NCBI GenBank assembly: GCA_902493155.1
Contig: CABUOE010000142.1
Location: 1 to 6,043, forward strand
DNA length: 6,043 nucleotides
Direction of reading: 5' to 3'
Source of the DNA: an uncultured Eubacteriales bacterium
GTDB lineage: Bacteria > Bacillota > Clostridia > Oscillospirales > Ruminococcaceae
Both the position numbers and the translations under genes were made by a program. Shown here one piece after another: positions 5,221 to 6,043 of the stretch (position 1 is the stretch's first letter; every line of letters starts with the position of its first letter). The notes beneath the pieces were generated by a model that was given only the letters and a program-made list of their open reading frames with translations, was not told the origin of the DNA and did no database searches.

Positions 5221-6043
5221 ATGTCAAAAGTTTTATTTACATCCGAATCGGTGACCGAAGGTCATCCCGATAAAATCTGCGACCAGATTTCCGATGCAGT
5301 GCTGGACGCTATCTTAGCCCAAGATCCAAAAGGCCGTGTAGCCTGTGAAACTTGCTGTACAACCGGCATGATTATGGTCATGGGAGAAATTTCTACGAAA
5401 TGTTATGTAGACATCCCGAAAATCGCCCGGGAAGTTGTGCTGGACATCGGCTACGACCGGGCCAAATACGGCTTTGACGGCAATACCTGTGCCGTGCTCA
5501 CCAGCATCGACGAGCAGTCCAGCGACATCGCCATGGGAGTGGACAAGGCGCTGGAAGTGAAGGAAGGCAAGGACTTAGACGATGAAAACGGCGCCGGCGA
5601 CCAGGGCATGATGTTCGGCTACGCCTGCGACGAGACCCCTGAACTGATGCCCATGCCCATTTCGCTGGCTCACAAGCTGACAAAGCGCCTCACCCAGGTG
5701 CGGAAAGACGGTACGCTTCCCTACCTGCGCCCTGACGGAAAATCCCAGGTCACCGTCGAATATGAAAACAGCCGTCCCATCCGGGTAGACGCCGTGGTTA
5801 TCTCTTCCCAGCATGCCGATGACGTGACTTTAGAGCAAATCCGCAAGGATATTGTGGAGCAGGTAGTTTTACCTGTCATCCCGGCGGAACTTTTAGACGA
5901 AAACACCAAATACTACATTAACCCCACTGGGCGGTTCGTTATCGGCGGGCCTCAGGGAGACAGCGGCCTCACCGGACGGAAAATTATCGTCGACACCTAT
6001 GGCGGTTACGCCCGTCACGGCGGCGGCGCCTTTTCGGAAAAGA
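5221..6043 (+). CDS. metK: S-adenosylmethionine synthetase (methionine adenosyltransferase), 5' part
   Basis: The first 274 codons are present, about 70% of the usual 385-400 residues; the rest lies past the window end. MetK makes S-adenosylmethionine from ATP and methionine in the cytosol, normally as a tetramer. Signature motifs are GHPDK (14-18, with the catalytic His15 and metal Asp17), GAGDQGMMFGYA (124-135), which is the ATP-binding signature, GDSGLTGRK (246-254) and GGGAFS (267-272) of the phosphate loop. The ATG is preceded by AAGGAGG (5209-5215) with 5-nt spacing, and by a SAM-I riboswitch, a feedback control on its own product. At the end, the conserved GGGAFSGKD motif reads GGGAFSEK. 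Inserting one G at 6036-6037 would restore G-K-D in frame, so a one-base deletion or sequencing error is likely rather than a true substitution. Confidence 0.97.
   Translation, partial: MSKVLFTSESVTEGHPDKICDQISDAVLDAILAQDPKGRVACETCCTTGMIMVMGEISTKCYVDIPKIAREVVLDIGYDRAKYGFDGNTCAVLTSIDEQSSDIAMGVDKALEVKEGKDLDDENGAGDQGMMFGYACDETPELMPMPISLAHKLTKRLTQVRKDGTLPYLRPDGKSQVTVEYENSRPIRVDAVVISSQHADDVTLEQIRKDIVEQVVLPVIPAELLDENTKYYINPTGRFVIGGPQGDSGLTGRKIIVDTYGGYARHGGGAFSEK

Overview
The window reads as a piece of the core chromosome of a low-to-mid GC Gram-positive anaerobe, most likely class Clostridia (Eubacteriales). This is inferred from a Firmicutes-type LexA, strong AAGGAG-type ribosome binding sites, consensus sigma-A promoters with 17-bp spacers, a SAM-I (S-box) riboswitch with a Rho-independent terminator ahead of metK, and two adjacent TrkA-type potassium-regulator genes. 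Both ends cut through genes. No mobile element, CRISPR array, tRNA or rRNA was seen.

Layout. Bases 2-586 (+) hold the C-terminal 194 residues of a zinc-binding sirtuin that looks like the class M (SirTM) ADP-ribosyltransferase type. A symmetric hairpin at 726-760 can terminate both it and the converging operon. That operon runs on the minus strand from a promoter at 2804-2832 through two RCK/TrkA potassium-uptake regulatory proteins (2696-2079 and 2027-1365) and ends with lexA (1350-769). A GC-rich hairpin sits between the two trkA genes.

A divergent promoter at 2883-2911 drives ybaK (Cys-tRNA(Pro) deacylase) and cca (CCA-adding enzyme with an HD domain), a two-gene tRNA maintenance and quality-control operon (3024-4858). 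Next come a consensus promoter (4926-4954), a SAM-I riboswitch aptamer (4970-5064) and its terminator (5083-5110). A further leader hairpin follows, then the first 274 codons of metK (5221 to the window end). The product of MetK, S-adenosylmethionine, is the ligand that should switch off its own transcription.

No wholly new system is evident. The points most worth a second look are the Gln-for-His sirtuin active site, lexA placed last in a potassium-regulator operon with no recognisable LexA box, the unpaired tandem TrkA proteins, the extra leader hairpin of metK, and an apparent one-base deletion in metK at the very end of the window.
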